From: an uncultured Senegalimassilia sp.
GTDB taxonomy: Bacteria > Actinomycetota > Coriobacteriia > Coriobacteriales > Eggerthellaceae
Assembly: GCF_934630535.1 (NCBI RefSeq)
Contig: NZ_CAKTVU010000003.1
Span: 148,968-212,967 of the forward strand
Length of the DNA stretch: 64,000 nucleotides
Direction: 5' to 3'
In this document: in pieces, positions 17,952-26,873 of the stretch
Layout of the letters: each line of letters opens with the position of its first letter
Numbering within the stretch: position 1 is the first letter of the stretch
The notes under the pieces: generated by a model
What the model saw: the letters and a program-made list of their open reading frames with translations, nothing else
The model's database searches: none
What the model was told of the DNA's origin: nothing
Position numbers and translations under genes: made by a program

Positions 17952-18070
17952 TTCTATATAGTGGGCTTGTGTCAGAACGTCATCGGCGTGTGCGTAAATT
18001 AGTCAATGCCAAATGGTTGCATTGGTCTTAAACGCATATTGCTTGGGTTATGAGTTAGGAGCATGGTGGC

Positions 18071-18844
18071 ATGGCGGTTATCTTGAAGTCTCCCGGCGAG
18101 ATCGAGGCCATGAAGGCTGCAGGGCAGCTTTCCGCAGAAGTATTGCGCAAGGTAGGGGAGCTTGTGAAGCCCGGCGTCTCTACGTTGGAGCTTGACGAGT
18201 TTGCCGAAACCTATATCCGTGAGCACGGTGGTATCCCGGCATTCAAGGGTTATGGCGGATTTCCGGGGACCATCTGCGCATCGGTGAACGAGCAGATCGT
18301 TCACGGCATTCCTTCGAAAAAGGTTGTGCTTCGGGATGGCGATATCCTCAGCGTTGATACTGGCGCAACTGTTGACGGTTGGGTGGGGGACAACGCCTGG
18401 ACATTTGCCGTAGGGAAGACATCCGAGCAAAAGCGTAAGCTGCTTAAGGTTACCGAGGAGTGCATGTGGGCCGGTCTGGATTGCGCCGTGGCGGGTAACC
18501 ATCTGGGAGATATCGGTCATGCTGTGCAATCGATTGCCGAGAATGCCGGCTTCGGAGTTGTTCGCGAGTATGTTGGCCATGGCGTGGGTAGAAATATGCA
18601 CGAAGAGCCTAACGTACCCAATTACGGACATAGGCACTTGGGAATGAAGCTGCAGGTTGGCATGGTGCTGGCCATTGAGCCCATGATCAACATGGGCACC
18701 CGAAAAGTGCTTCAGGGCAAGGATGGGTGGCTGGTAAGCACGCGCGACGGAAAGCCGAGCGCCCACTTCGAGAAGATGGTCGCCATTACCGAAGATGGCC
18801 CCGTGATCATCACCACCGAACCGGACCACAAGCGTCCTCTGTAA
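18071..18844 (+). CDS. map: Methionine aminopeptidase, type I
   Basis: It removes the initiator methionine from nascent proteins. The dinuclear metal ligands are in place: Asp in SVDTGA, Asp in VGDNAWTF, His in GHGVGRNMHEEP, Glu in AIEPM and Glu in KMVAITEDG. The length of 257 residues is normal. AGGAG nine bases upstream supports this ATG over an out-of-frame ATG at 18063. It is followed by a very strong terminator shared with the converging ATP-grasp gene. Confidence 0.96.
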   Translation: MAVILKSPGEIEAMKAAGQLSAEVLRKVGELVKPGVSTLELDEFAETYIREHGGIPAFKGYGGFPGTICASVNEQIVHGIPSKKVVLRDGDILSVDTGATVDGWVGDNAWTFAVGKTSEQKRKLLKVTEECMWAGLDCAVAGNHLGDIGHAVQSIAENAGFGVVREYVGHGVGRNMHEEPNVPNYGHRHLGMKLQVGMVLAIEPMINMGTRKVLQGKDGWLVSTRDGKPSAHFEKMVAITEDGPVIITTEPDHKRPL

Positions 18845-18867
18845 CAAGATTCCAAGGTACGCATAGT

Positions 18868-18905
18868 AAAGGGGGCGCAGCGTGTATACGCGCTGCGCCC
18901 CCTTT
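18868..18905. terminator. Bidirectional terminator between map and the ATP-grasp gene
   Basis: A perfect 15-bp stem (aaagggggcgcagcg with cgctgcgcccccttt) runs A on one side and T on the other, so it can serve both converging genes. Confidence 0.92.
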
Positions 18906-18938
18906 TAGCTTTACGGGAGGACAATTGGCAAGGGCCTT

Positions 18939-20237
18939 CTACTTCAGCTGCTTTCCGTTTGTGTCCCAGTAGAAGCGCTTGAACTTGCGGATCTGGTTCA
19001 GGTGCATGATCTTCGCCCACATGTTGTGCTTGAAGGAATCGGGCGCGTAATGCAGCGGATAGGGTTCGCTGGTGGCCTTCAGAGCCTTCAGGGCCTGAGC
19101 AAGGCGTTCTTGGTTGTCCATACTGCGTTTGAGCACGTAGGCGGGCACGCAGCAGTACAAGAACGGGTTGTAGGCCTCGTGGTACTCCACCGGCTGGCCC
19201 ATGACGAACTCACGTACGATCAGCTCGATGAAGTTCTGTCCGCCAAGGCTCATGTAGTAGGTGTTGCGCCCGCATCGGGTGTTCACTTCGAAGAAGCGGA
19301 AGCTGCCGTCGCGGCTGTCGTATTTGATGTCGAAGTTGGCGAAGCCGCGATATTCCACATGGGACAGGAAGCGCTTGGCGCACGAGATGATGGCCTCCTC
19401 GCGCTCACCCATGATGCACAGCGGGTTGCCGAGTGCGGTGGGGTCGTGGTCCTGTAGGCACACCACGCCGCCTGCGACCACGCGCATGTCGCCGGAGGCG
19501 TCTGAGAACGTGGTAAGCGTGCGGATAGCGTCGTCGCCGCCGGGGATGAAATCCTGCAGCACCAGCAGGTTGTTGTAGTCCGAAGTGCGGATGCTGCGCC
19601 AAACCTGCGCAAGCTCTTCAGGGCTTTCGATCTCGTAGATCTTTCGCCAGCCTTCGATGGTGGGCTCGGCATCTTGGAACTGGGCCGAGTTGGAGGGCTT
19701 GGCGATAAGCGGGTACGGGAACTCGTTGACGGGAAGCTCGTCGGGGCCGTTCCCACAATCGAAGTACCACGTTTTCGGGAACGGGATGTCAAGCTCCTCG
19801 CAGATCTCGTAGAAGCGGCGCTTCTGCGTGATGTCGTCGAGCAGGGGGAAATCGATGTAGGGGACCACGAAGCCAAGGTCTTGCAGGCGCTGCTTGCCCT
19901 GCGAGAGCATACGGGCATGGCAGTCGTCGCAGCCCAAGATGAGCAGCGTTTTCTCAGGATGCGCGCCGTGGACCTCCTTCGCGATGCGCTCGAGCGCGTT
20001 GTACAGGCCCTCCTGCTCGTGGATATGCGGCTCCAGGCGATAGTCGGTGAAACGGCTTTCGGAGAGCATCTTGATGTTTTGCGTGGCAAGCACGATGGTG
20101 TTTTCGATACCGAAGGCGCGATGCAGTTCGCGCACGTAGCTGTAGGCAAGGATATCGCCGCCTACCACCACCGGTTGCAGCAAGTGCGCAACATCTTCGG
20201 TGCAGGTGATAGGTGCGGGATCGACGTTTGCGGTCAT
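18939..20237 (-). CDS. ATP-grasp ligase, D-aspartate ligase-like carboxylate-amine ligase
   Basis: The 432-residue protein starts at 20237, where AAAGGAG precedes the ATG; a longer frame upstream is non-coding. The N-terminus PVVVGGDILAYSYVRELHRAFGIEN resembles the opening of D-aspartate ligases of the Enterococcus Asl type. ATP-grasp elements follow: YPLIAKPSNSAQFQDA, VLQDFIPGGDDAIRTL, and the metal-binding end FANFDIKYDSRDGSFRFFEVNTRCG. Such enzymes activate a carboxylate as acyl phosphate and join it to an amine. The divergent neighbour is asparagine synthetase. The exact substrate is inferred, not shown. Confidence 0.75.
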   Translation of the reverse strand: MTANVDPAPITCTEDVAHLLQPVVVGGDILAYSYVRELHRAFGIENTIVLATQNIKMLSESRFTDYRLEPHIHEQEGLYNALERIAKEVHGAHPEKTLLILGCDDCHARMLSQGKQRLQDLGFVVPYIDFPLLDDITQKRRFYEICEELDIPFPKTWYFDCGNGPDELPVNEFPYPLIAKPSNSAQFQDAEPTIEGWRKIYEIESPEELAQVWRSIRTSDYNNLLVLQDFIPGGDDAIRTLTTFSDASGDMRVVAGGVVCLQDHDPTALGNPLCIMGEREEAIISCAKRFLSHVEYRGFANFDIKYDSRDGSFRFFEVNTRCGRNTYYMSLGGQNFIELIVREFVMGQPVEYHEAYNPFLYCCVPAYVLKRSMDNQERLAQALKALKATSEPYPLHYAPDSFKHNMWAKIMHLNQIRKFKRFYWDTNGKQLK

Positions 20238-20415
20238 GAAATCTCCTTTGAGACCCGATAACGTTTGCAGCCTTGCATTATCGCACACGCCGGCAACCGC
20301 GCGTAGGCGTGACGCGCGTTTCGTGGAAAGTGCCCATAGGGCGGGGCGGTGGCGTATGATGAGCGAATGCAAAACACCCGTCGGCGAACCTGTGAGAGAA
20401 GGAGCTTTCCAAAGC

Positions 20416-22386
20416 ATGTGCGGATTCGTGGGATTCACCGCCGTTGATTTCGATGAGGGCGTCAATCGCGCCATCGTCAAGGACATGGCGGATCGCATTA
20501 TCCATCGCGGCCCTGATGATGAGGGCTTTTTCGTTAACGATGATGTGGCAATGGGCTTTCGCCGCTTGTCCATCATCGACCTTGAGGGCAGCCACCAGCC
20601 CATGCAGAACGCCGATGGCAGCGTGACCGTCACGTTCAACGGCGAGATCTACAACTTCCAGGAGCTGCGAGCCGAGCTTGAGGGCATGGGCTACCAGTTC
20701 AAGACCAACGGAGACACCGAGACCATCGTGCATGGCTATGAGGCCTGGGGCACGGGCGTGTTCGAGCGCCTGCGCGGCATGTTCGCCATCGCCATCTGGG
20801 ATGCCAAGGAAAAGCAGCTGGTGCTCGCCCGCGATATCTTCGGCATCAAGCCGCTGTACTACCAGCATGAGGGCCGCCGTCTGATCTGGGGTAGCGAGAT
20901 CAAGTCCTTCCTGGCGCACCCGCGCTTCAAGAAAGAGCTGAACCGCGAGGCCCTGCCGCAGTACCTGTGCTTCGAGTACATGAACGACTCGCAGACCATG
21001 TTCAAGGACGTCCACAAGATGACGCCCGGTCATTTCATGGTGCTCAAGGACGGCAAGACCACTATCGAGTGCTTCTACAAGATCACCTACAAGATCGATC
21101 GTTCCAAGGGCCTTGAGGAATGGGCCGACATCATCAAGGACACGTTCGACGAGAGCGTGCGCGCCCATGAGATCGCCGACGTGGAGATCGGCAGCTTCCT
21201 GTCCGGCGGCATCGATAGCTCGCTGGCCGCGTACTGCATGGGCCAGCATCACGACGAGGGCGTGAAGACGTTCTCCGTGGGCTACGACATCACCGGCAGC
21301 GAAGAGCAGCGCGACAAGGCCGAGAACGCCGGCTTCAAGATCAAGCTGGACGAGCTGAAGGACGCGCGCGAGTTCGCCGAATGGGCGGGGCTTTCCAATA
21401 AGGACGTGCAGGTCACGGCCAAGGAGTTCCTGGACATCGTCCCCACCGAGCAGTACCACATGGACGAGCCGCTCGGCGCGCCGTCGGCCATCCCGCTGTA
21501 CTTCGTCAGCCAGCTTGCCTCCAAAGAGGTGAAGGTGGTGCAGTCCGGCGAGGGCGCCGACGAGCTGTTTGGCGGCTACTGGATCTACCACGACCAGTAC
21601 GAGTTCTCCAAGTACTTCAAGGTGCCGCGTGCGCTGCGTGCGGCCGGTGGCGCAGTTGCTCAGAAGCTGCCGCCGTTCCATGGGCGCCATTTCGCCATGC
21701 GCGGCTCGGGCGGCCCAGAGAAGAGCTACCAGCGCGCGTGCATGAACTACATGTGGGACGAGGTGCCCCATGTTTTGAAGGGCTACAACGGCCCGTGCAA
21801 GCCGTGGGAATGGTGCAAGCCGCACTTCGATGAGGCTGCGGTGCAGATGGGCGGCGGCGACGTGATCACGCAGACGCAGTATGTGGACATGGTCTCCTAC
21901 ATGCCCTACGACATCTGCCTGAAGGCCGACCGCATGTCCATGGCTCACTCCCTTGAGCTGCGCGTTCCCTTCCTTGATAAGAAGGTGCTCGACGTGGCGC
22001 TGCAGCTGCCCACCGATTGCCGCGTCACCGATGAGCACTCGAAGTACGCACTGCGTCGTGCGGCTGCCCACTTGGGCTTCCCGCAGAAGGTGGCCGATAT
22101 GCCCAAGCAGCCGTTCATCACGCCGCTGACCGTGTGGCTGCAGACCGACCTGTACTACGAGCGCATCAAAGAGGCGTTCACCAGCCCCGCTGCACACGAG
22201 TTCTTCAACGTGGACTACCTGATGAAGATGCTCGACGACCACCGCAGCGCCGACTTCAGCACGCAGGAGGGCCGCTCCAAGCTCAAGATGATGCGCATTT
22301 GGAACGTGTACTGCTTCCTGTGCTGGTATGAGGTGTTCTTCGGCGAGACGTCGAAGCAGTACGCTCCGAAGACGCAGGTGGCGTAA
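20416..22386 (+). CDS. asnB: Asparagine synthetase B, glutamine-hydrolysing
   Basis: The start MCGFVGFTAV places Cys2 as the glutaminase nucleophile, which fixes the N-terminus at 20416; AAGGAG lies eleven bases upstream. The GATase II domain (residues 1-210: RRLSIIDLEGSHQPM, FNGEIYN, GDTET) precedes the synthetase domain with the ATP loop SFLSGGIDSSLAA near residue 260, SGEGADELFGGY, and LKADRMSMAHSLELRVPFLD. At 656 residues it is longer than typical AsnB (about 550-630). It could make asparagine or, with the divergent ATP-grasp protein, amidate a cell-wall aspartate, as AsnH does in Lactococcus. Confidence 0.93.
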   Translation: MCGFVGFTAVDFDEGVNRAIVKDMADRIIHRGPDDEGFFVNDDVAMGFRRLSIIDLEGSHQPMQNADGSVTVTFNGEIYNFQELRAELEGMGYQFKTNGDTETIVHGYEAWGTGVFERLRGMFAIAIWDAKEKQLVLARDIFGIKPLYYQHEGRRLIWGSEIKSFLAHPRFKKELNREALPQYLCFEYMNDSQTMFKDVHKMTPGHFMVLKDGKTTIECFYKITYKIDRSKGLEEWADIIKDTFDESVRAHEIADVEIGSFLSGGIDSSLAAYCMGQHHDEGVKTFSVGYDITGSEEQRDKAENAGFKIKLDELKDAREFAEWAGLSNKDVQVTAKEFLDIVPTEQYHMDEPLGAPSAIPLYFVSQLASKEVKVVQSGEGADELFGGYWIYHDQYEFSKYFKVPRALRAAGGAVAQKLPPFHGRHFAMRGSGGPEKSYQRACMNYMWDEVPHVLKGYNGPCKPWEWCKPHFDEAAVQMGGGDVITQTQYVDMVSYMPYDICLKADRMSMAHSLELRVPFLDKKVLDVALQLPTDCRVTDEHSKYALRRAAAHLGFPQKVADMPKQPFITPLTVWLQTDLYYERIKEAFTSPAAHEFFNVDYLMKMLDDHRSADFSTQEGRSKLKMMRIWNVYCFLCWYEVFFGETSKQYAPKTQVA

Positions 22387-22508
22387 ACGGGTTTGCGCGC
22401 CCGAGTGCGTGGGTGTGCGGGTTTTCCGTCGCGAACGGATAGATAGGGCTACGTCCCCAAAGTGTCCGGGTGACGGTTTGCTTGAGCTCTCCTGCATAGC
22501 GAAATGAG

Positions 22509-22538
22509 AAACGGCCGCGGATGGTTCCGCGGTCGTTT
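22509..22538 (+). terminator. Terminator after asnB
   Basis: A 12-bp stem (aaacggccgcgg with ccgcggtcgttt, one G-U) is followed by gttttg. It lies between converging asnB and the methyltransferase gene and may serve both. Confidence 0.85.
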
Positions 22539-22566
22539 GTTTTGCGGGTGCGCTCGTTTGCGCGGG

Positions 22567-23544
22567 CTACTTGTCCCAGGCGATGAAGGCCCAGGTGATC
22601 ACGCGGGGGTTGCGCAGACGCAGTGCCTTTTGCACACCGCCGTGGCCGTCGGGCGATCCGGCACGCTCGTTGGGAACGAGGTTGTCGTTGAGCCAAGCGT
22701 GCAGGCGCGCATAGGCGGCTTGGCGCTGTTTTTCGCCGACGATGGCGCCGGCGGCCCCGTCGATCATGCGGCGCAAGCTGTCCGCGGCTTGATCGGGGGT
22801 GTCGTAGGTATCGTTGCGCTCGGAGCAGATGAAGTCGACCTGGGGCAAGATGCCCTCGGCGGCCAAGATGTTGATGGCGTACAGGTAATCGGGGCACAGC
22901 GCATCCTTAAGCCCCAGCTCGGCCATGATGCGCTCGTCGGTGCGAGGGCTTGAGCCGGTGGTCAGCGTGATGCACACGCGCCGGCGTGCGATGTCGGTCA
23001 GGCGCAGCAGGCTGTCGCGCAGGTTGGCGGTGGCGATGCTGCGGGAGGCGGTGCACACGTCCACCATGCCCGGGCGCACGCCCTTGGCGGCCCAATCTTC
23101 CTCCCAGCTCAGCTGCATGGGGAAGACCGTGTGGACATCGGCCTGTTCAAGCGCCTCCGACATACGGTCGAGCATGCCGCGCGAGAAGTCGGCGGCGACC
23201 ACCTTGTGGCCGGCCAGCCCGAGCGGCACGGCAAGCGCCCCGGTGCCGCATCCCATATCGAACACGGTTTCCCTGGGCTGGATATCCGCCAGCTCGATGA
23301 AACGTCGCGCGTAAGCGCTGGGTTCGGTGCTGGTGGGGAAGGTGTGGGAGCGGGAATCCCAGTAGGAGGGGTCATCGGCTTTGCGACGTACCTGCTGCAG
23401 CGCCATCCACTCCGCGTTCCAATCGGTGGTGGTGAGCTTCGGGATGAAGGGTTGCGCGTCGATGATGGATTCGGCGCCGTCAAGGGGGCGGCGAGCTGCC
23501 TGAGCGGCGGGTGCAGAGGGTTCGGGCGTGTTGTTTCCGGCCAT
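22567..23544 (-). CDS. Class I SAM-dependent methyltransferase
   Basis: The SAM-binding motif I is clear: TVFDMGCGTGALAVPLG near residues 90-106, followed by VVAADFSRGMLDRM (motif II acidic residue) and motif VDVCTASRSIATANL. I prefer the ATG at 23544 (MAGNNTPEPS) because AGAAGGG is nine bases before it and abuts the ATG at 23553. The protein has 325 residues. The C-terminal half (LPQVDFICSERNDTYDTPDQA.., about residues 225-325) is rich in charged residues, and I recognise no substrate domain. It converges with asnB and diverges from thyX. The substrate is unknown. Confidence 0.82.
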   Translation of the reverse strand: MAGNNTPEPSAPAAQAARRPLDGAESIIDAQPFIPKLTTTDWNAEWMALQQVRRKADDPSYWDSRSHTFPTSTEPSAYARRFIELADIQPRETVFDMGCGTGALAVPLGLAGHKVVAADFSRGMLDRMSEALEQADVHTVFPMQLSWEEDWAAKGVRPGMVDVCTASRSIATANLRDSLLRLTDIARRRVCITLTTGSSPRTDERIMAELGLKDALCPDYLYAINILAAEGILPQVDFICSERNDTYDTPDQAADSLRRMIDGAAGAIVGEKQRQAAYARLHAWLNDNLVPNERAGSPDGHGGVQKALRLRNPRVITWAFIAWDK

Positions 23545-23670
23545 TTTGAGCATCCCTTCTATGAAACGGCTTGGCGGCCGATATATTCGTTAGCACGTAT
23601 AACCATAGTATCCGATTGCGCGCCCGCCTAAGCGACGGATGGGCAATCGTTCTCAGATAAGGAGCATACC

Positions 23671-24351
23671 ATGCACGTAGAGCTGCTCTACCACACACCC
23701 GATCCGGAGCGCGCCATCGCCACGGCGGCGCGTTTGTGCTATGCACCTGTAGGCGCGGCCGAGCTGATGGAGACCATGCCGCCCGAGCGCATCAAGAGCG
23801 TGCTTACCACCATCATGTCCTCGGGGCATTTCAGCACTCTTGAACATGCAAGCTATACGTTCGCCGTCGACGGTGTGTCGCGAGCGCTTACGCATCAGCT
23901 TGTGCGCCATCGCATCGCCAGCTTCAACCAGCAAAGCCAGCGATACGTGAAGTTCACGGGCGACGTGGCAGTGGTCAAGCCTGAGAGCATCGCGGGCAAC
24001 GCCGAGGCGTCCGAGGCGTTCGACAAGGCCATCCAGGCTGCGGTGGACGCCTACCATGCGCTGCTCGAGGCGGGCGTGCCCGCCGAGGACGCGCGCTATC
24101 TGCTGCCCAACGCTGCGGAGAGCAAGATCGTCATCACCATGAACGTTCGCGAGCTGCTGCATTTCTTCAGCTTGCGCTGCTGCAACCGCGCTCAGTGGGA
24201 GATCCGCGACATGGCGCACCGCATGCTGGAGCTGGCGCGTCCCACGGCTCCGTTCATCTTCGCCGACGCCGGCGCGCCGTGCGTGCGCGGTACATGCCCG
24301 GAAGGTAAGATGACCTGCGGAAACCCGTATCCGAAGGTCGTGCGTGAGTAA
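23671..24351 (+). CDS. thyX: Flavin-dependent thymidylate synthase ThyX
   Basis: The ThyX signature RHRxxSxNxxSxRY is present as RHRIASFNQQSQRY near residue 80, where it binds FAD and dUMP. STLEHASYTF and ARYLLPNAAESKIVITMNVRELLHFFSLRCC complete the fold. The length is 226 residues. ThyX methylates dUMP using methylene-tetrahydrofolate and reduced flavin without needing DHFR recycling. It overlaps the next gene by eight bases, so the two are coupled. Confidence 0.96.
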   Translation: MHVELLYHTPDPERAIATAARLCYAPVGAAELMETMPPERIKSVLTTIMSSGHFSTLEHASYTFAVDGVSRALTHQLVRHRIASFNQQSQRYVKFTGDVAVVKPESIAGNAEASEAFDKAIQAAVDAYHALLEAGVPAEDARYLLPNAAESKIVITMNVRELLHFFSLRCCNRAQWEIRDMAHRMLELARPTAPFIFADAGAPCVRGTCPEGKMTCGNPYPKVVRE

Positions 24352-25600
24352 CGTGGCGAAATCGAAGAGCGATCTTTCCCGCGCGTTTTCCGAGGACGGA
24401 GCGCGCAAGACGCACGTGGGCGGCCAGGCGCTGCTCGAGGGCGTGATGATGCGCGGCAAGTACAACTGGGCCGTGGGCGTGCGCGAGCCTGATGGCGGCG
24501 TGTACGAGGAGTCCCATGACCTTGCAAGCGGCCGCGCGAAGAACGGCTGGATGTACTGGCCGTGCGTGCGCGGCTGCCGTGCCATGGTGGAATCGCTGGT
24601 GCTGGGCTACAAGGCGTTGGAAATCGCCGCGCTCCATGCGTTCAGCGATGACGAGGAGGACGGGGCGGAATCAGCGCCGGCGCAACCGTGTGCTTCCGAT
24701 TCTGCCGGCGAAACGTCTTCGTCCGACCCCTCTGATGCCTCGTTTTCCTGGAAGGACGATTTCGGCCGCCCCGACACCGTGATCGATGCCTTGGGTGTGC
24801 AGCGTGCGTTGGAGGTGGTCGCCGAGCCGGCCTCGGCCGATGACGCCACCGCTACGGCTGCAAGCGAGCCTTCGCCGAAGTCCGACGGCGATGCGGTGTT
24901 CGGCAAGAAGGAGATGGCGTTTTCCATGGTGCTGGGCCTGGTCATGGGTGTGGTGTTGTTCATCGTGGCGCCGGCGTTCATCACGAACCTGCTGGTGGGC
25001 GAGTACGATGCGCACACGCTTGCCTGGAACATCGTGGACGGCCTTTTGCGCGTTGCCGTGTTCGTGTTCTACATTTGGCTGATCGGGCGCATGAGCGACA
25101 TCAAGCGCATGTTCGGATATCACGGCGCCGAGCACAAGACCATCCACTGCTACGAGCACGAGCTGCCGCTCACCCCGGAAAACGCGCGGCAGTTCCCGCG
25201 GCTGCACGTGCGCTGCGGCACGGCGTTTCTGATCATGGTGATGATCATCGCCATTTTGGTGTACACCGTCACACCGCTCAATGCACTTATCTCGGCGTGG
25301 GGCGTGCCCGATGGCGCCCCGAAGCTGGCGCTCGTTATCGCGGCGCGCATCGCGTTGATGCCGGTGATCGCGGGCATCAGCTACGAGATCACCGTGCGTT
25401 GGGCGGGCAGCCATCCGGAAAACCCGCTGGTGAAGGTGGTGCTGTGGCCGGGGATGCAGATGCAGTACCTGACCACCAACGAGCCCGACGATGGCATGCT
25501 CGAGTGCGCCATCGCCGCCATGCAGCAGGTGCTCGAGCGCGAGGAGCTTGAGGCGGCGAAAGCCGCCGCTGCGGCCAGGGGAGCTCAAGCGCAGGCTTAG
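24344..25600 (+). CDS. DUF1385 (YqhQ-like) membrane protein with acidic insertion
   Basis: The start is a GTG inside the end of thyX. The conserved N-terminal block HVGGQALLEGVMMRGKYNWAVGVREPDGGVY and the later YHGAEHKTIHCYEH, RFPRLHVRCGTAFL-like and YEITVRWAG motifs define the DUF1385 family (membrane proteins with histidine motifs, function unknown). Several hydrophobic spans occupy residues 190-340. Between about 104 and 180 lies an acidic Asp/Ser/Pro/Ala-rich stretch that typical members lack, bringing this copy to 418 residues. In many genomes the family neighbours prfA and rpmE; here it does not. Confidence 0.85.
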   Translation: MSNVAKSKSDLSRAFSEDGARKTHVGGQALLEGVMMRGKYNWAVGVREPDGGVYEESHDLASGRAKNGWMYWPCVRGCRAMVESLVLGYKALEIAALHAFSDDEEDGAESAPAQPCASDSAGETSSSDPSDASFSWKDDFGRPDTVIDALGVQRALEVVAEPASADDATATAASEPSPKSDGDAVFGKKEMAFSMVLGLVMGVVLFIVAPAFITNLLVGEYDAHTLAWNIVDGLLRVAVFVFYIWLIGRMSDIKRMFGYHGAEHKTIHCYEHELPLTPENARQFPRLHVRCGTAFLIMVMIIAILVYTVTPLNALISAWGVPDGAPKLALVIAARIALMPVIAGISYEITVRWAGSHPENPLVKVVLWPGMQMQYLTTNEPDDGMLECAIAAMQQVLEREELEAAKAAAAARGAQAQA

Positions 25601-25622
25601 CTGGTTACATAAGCGAAGAAGA

Positions 25623-25655
25623 AAGGCGGCTTGCGAGGGAATCGCAAGCCGCCTT
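25623..25655 (+). terminator. Hairpin terminator after the DUF1385 gene
   Basis: A perfect 14-bp stem (aaggcggcttgcga with tcgcaagccgcctt) has a five-base loop. The T-tail is poor. Confidence 0.7.
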
Positions 25656-25855
25656 CTGTATGTTGGGCGTTGCCAAGGATGGTCGCCGGCAGCGAACGGG
25701 ACAGGTTGCGGGAAGCCCTGATACGCAAGGTTGCGTCTGGGAATTTGGCGTTAGGGGCCTCCGGCTTTGACCCGAATGCGCTCGCGTTCGACTAGGGTTT
25801 CAGTTTGTGGAGCGTAGGCTATGGACTTTGAGCGGAAATGCGATGCATGCAAAAG

Positions 25856-25893
25856 GAAAGCCCTTCTCAAGACGGTGCTTGGGAAGGGCTTTC
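25856..25893 (-). terminator. Terminator of the small secreted-protein gene
   Basis: A 16-bp stem (gaaagcccttctcaag with cttgggaagggctttc, one G-U) is followed on the minus strand by ccttttgc. Confidence 0.7.
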
Positions 25894-25935
25894 GAGCTTT
25901 CGGTTGGAAAAGGCTTTGCGCCTTTCACGTTGCGT

Positions 25936-26415
25936 CTACCGGTTTGCGCAGGCGATGAGCGGGAGATATTGCTGCGCGGCGGCCGGGACGGCAAGGTCGA
26001 TGCTTTGGCCGTAAGCGCTTACGGTGACGTAACCGGGTGTGTTGTACGTGGTAAGCGTGGCAGGGACGCCTGCGGCCGATCCGGACACGGTATTGGCGGG
26101 TACGGCGTTGGCGGGAAGGTCGGCAACCTGCCAATCCTTGATGTCGAGGTTCTCGATGCAGGTTTGCACCTGCGAGGAGGAGATGCCCGTGGCGTTGGCG
26201 ATATCCCAAGTGTGGGCCAGAAGCGCATCGGAAACGGCGTCTTTGATGCCTGATGCGTCGATGGCGGAGTTCATGGCGGTGGTTTTAACACTGTTTGCGG
26301 CGTTAGTAACCGGGGCTGCGGTGGATGTGGCGGGCAATAACGCGCTTGCGCAGCCTATGCCCACGCAAACGATCAGAATGCTCCCAAGGCAAACTCCCAG
26401 TGCTTTTCGTACCAT
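25936..26415 (-). CDS. Small secreted or membrane-anchored protein of unknown function
   Basis: The 159-residue product begins MVRKALGVCLGSILIVCVGIGCASALLPATSTA, an obvious signal sequence or anchor; the Cys in GIGCAS is not in a canonical lipobox. The mature part is rich in Ala, Thr, Asn and Val, contains DAVSDALLAHTWDIANATGISSSQVQTCIENLDIKDWQ, and ends with a β-rich segment. I do not recognise a family. GGGAG about eight bases before the ATG at 26415 supports this start, although an in-frame ATG 13 codons upstream is possible. Confidence 0.65.
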   Translation of the reverse strand: MVRKALGVCLGSILIVCVGIGCASALLPATSTAAPVTNAANSVKTTAMNSAIDASGIKDAVSDALLAHTWDIANATGISSSQVQTCIENLDIKDWQVADLPANAVPANTVSGSAAGVPATLTTYNTPGYVTVSAYGQSIDLAVPAAAQQYLPLIACANR

Positions 26416-26873
26416 GCGACGCTCCCTTTCCGCCCGACGGGCGGCCTCCATGTTGCTTCGTACGGACAGGATGCCGTCGGTGATGCTGTTATACGACGAT
26501 TGCGCTGCGAAGATGCGGCGGTTCGACGGCTCCTTGAAGCTAAGGTTACGCGAAGGCGGGCGGCGTGGACCGAGGTTCTCGAAACCATCGCGGTTCCTTC
26601 GCGCGCCGCCGACGAAATCAACACGCATTCTGCAATATCGCGGTATCGTCGCGTATAAGGCGGCCGGTTTTGCGTTGTTTGGGGCCTGGTGCGGGCGGCT
26701 CGCGCAGAATCGCAAGCTCATCTTCGCCGTCAATCGTGTATAGTACCCCCTGCGCCGCCCGCGACGTTTCGCCGCGCGGCGCGACTATCCCCGCACACGT
26801 AAAACTACGAATGGGGCAACCGTGTGAACGAGCAGGCTGCAAGGGCGGCCGGAGCAGGCAAGGAGGGTGCCGC
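26416..26873. other. Divergent intergenic region upstream of topA
   Basis: These 458 bases separate the secreted-protein gene from topA. A TATAGT at 26739-26744 could be a topA -10 element, but no good -35 matches it. I see no gene or RNA motif. Confidence 0.4.

Larger units (their letters stand above)
25601..25935. other. Intergenic region between two converging genes
   Basis: It holds two hairpin terminators (25623-25655 and 25856-25893). The roughly 200 bases between them show no gene, repeat or RNA that I can recognise. Confidence 0.6.

Noticed and set aside
18939..20639. A 566-residue version of the ATP-grasp protein
   Set aside because: The first 134 residues run across the start of asnB and the shared promoter; AAAGGAG marks the start at 20237.
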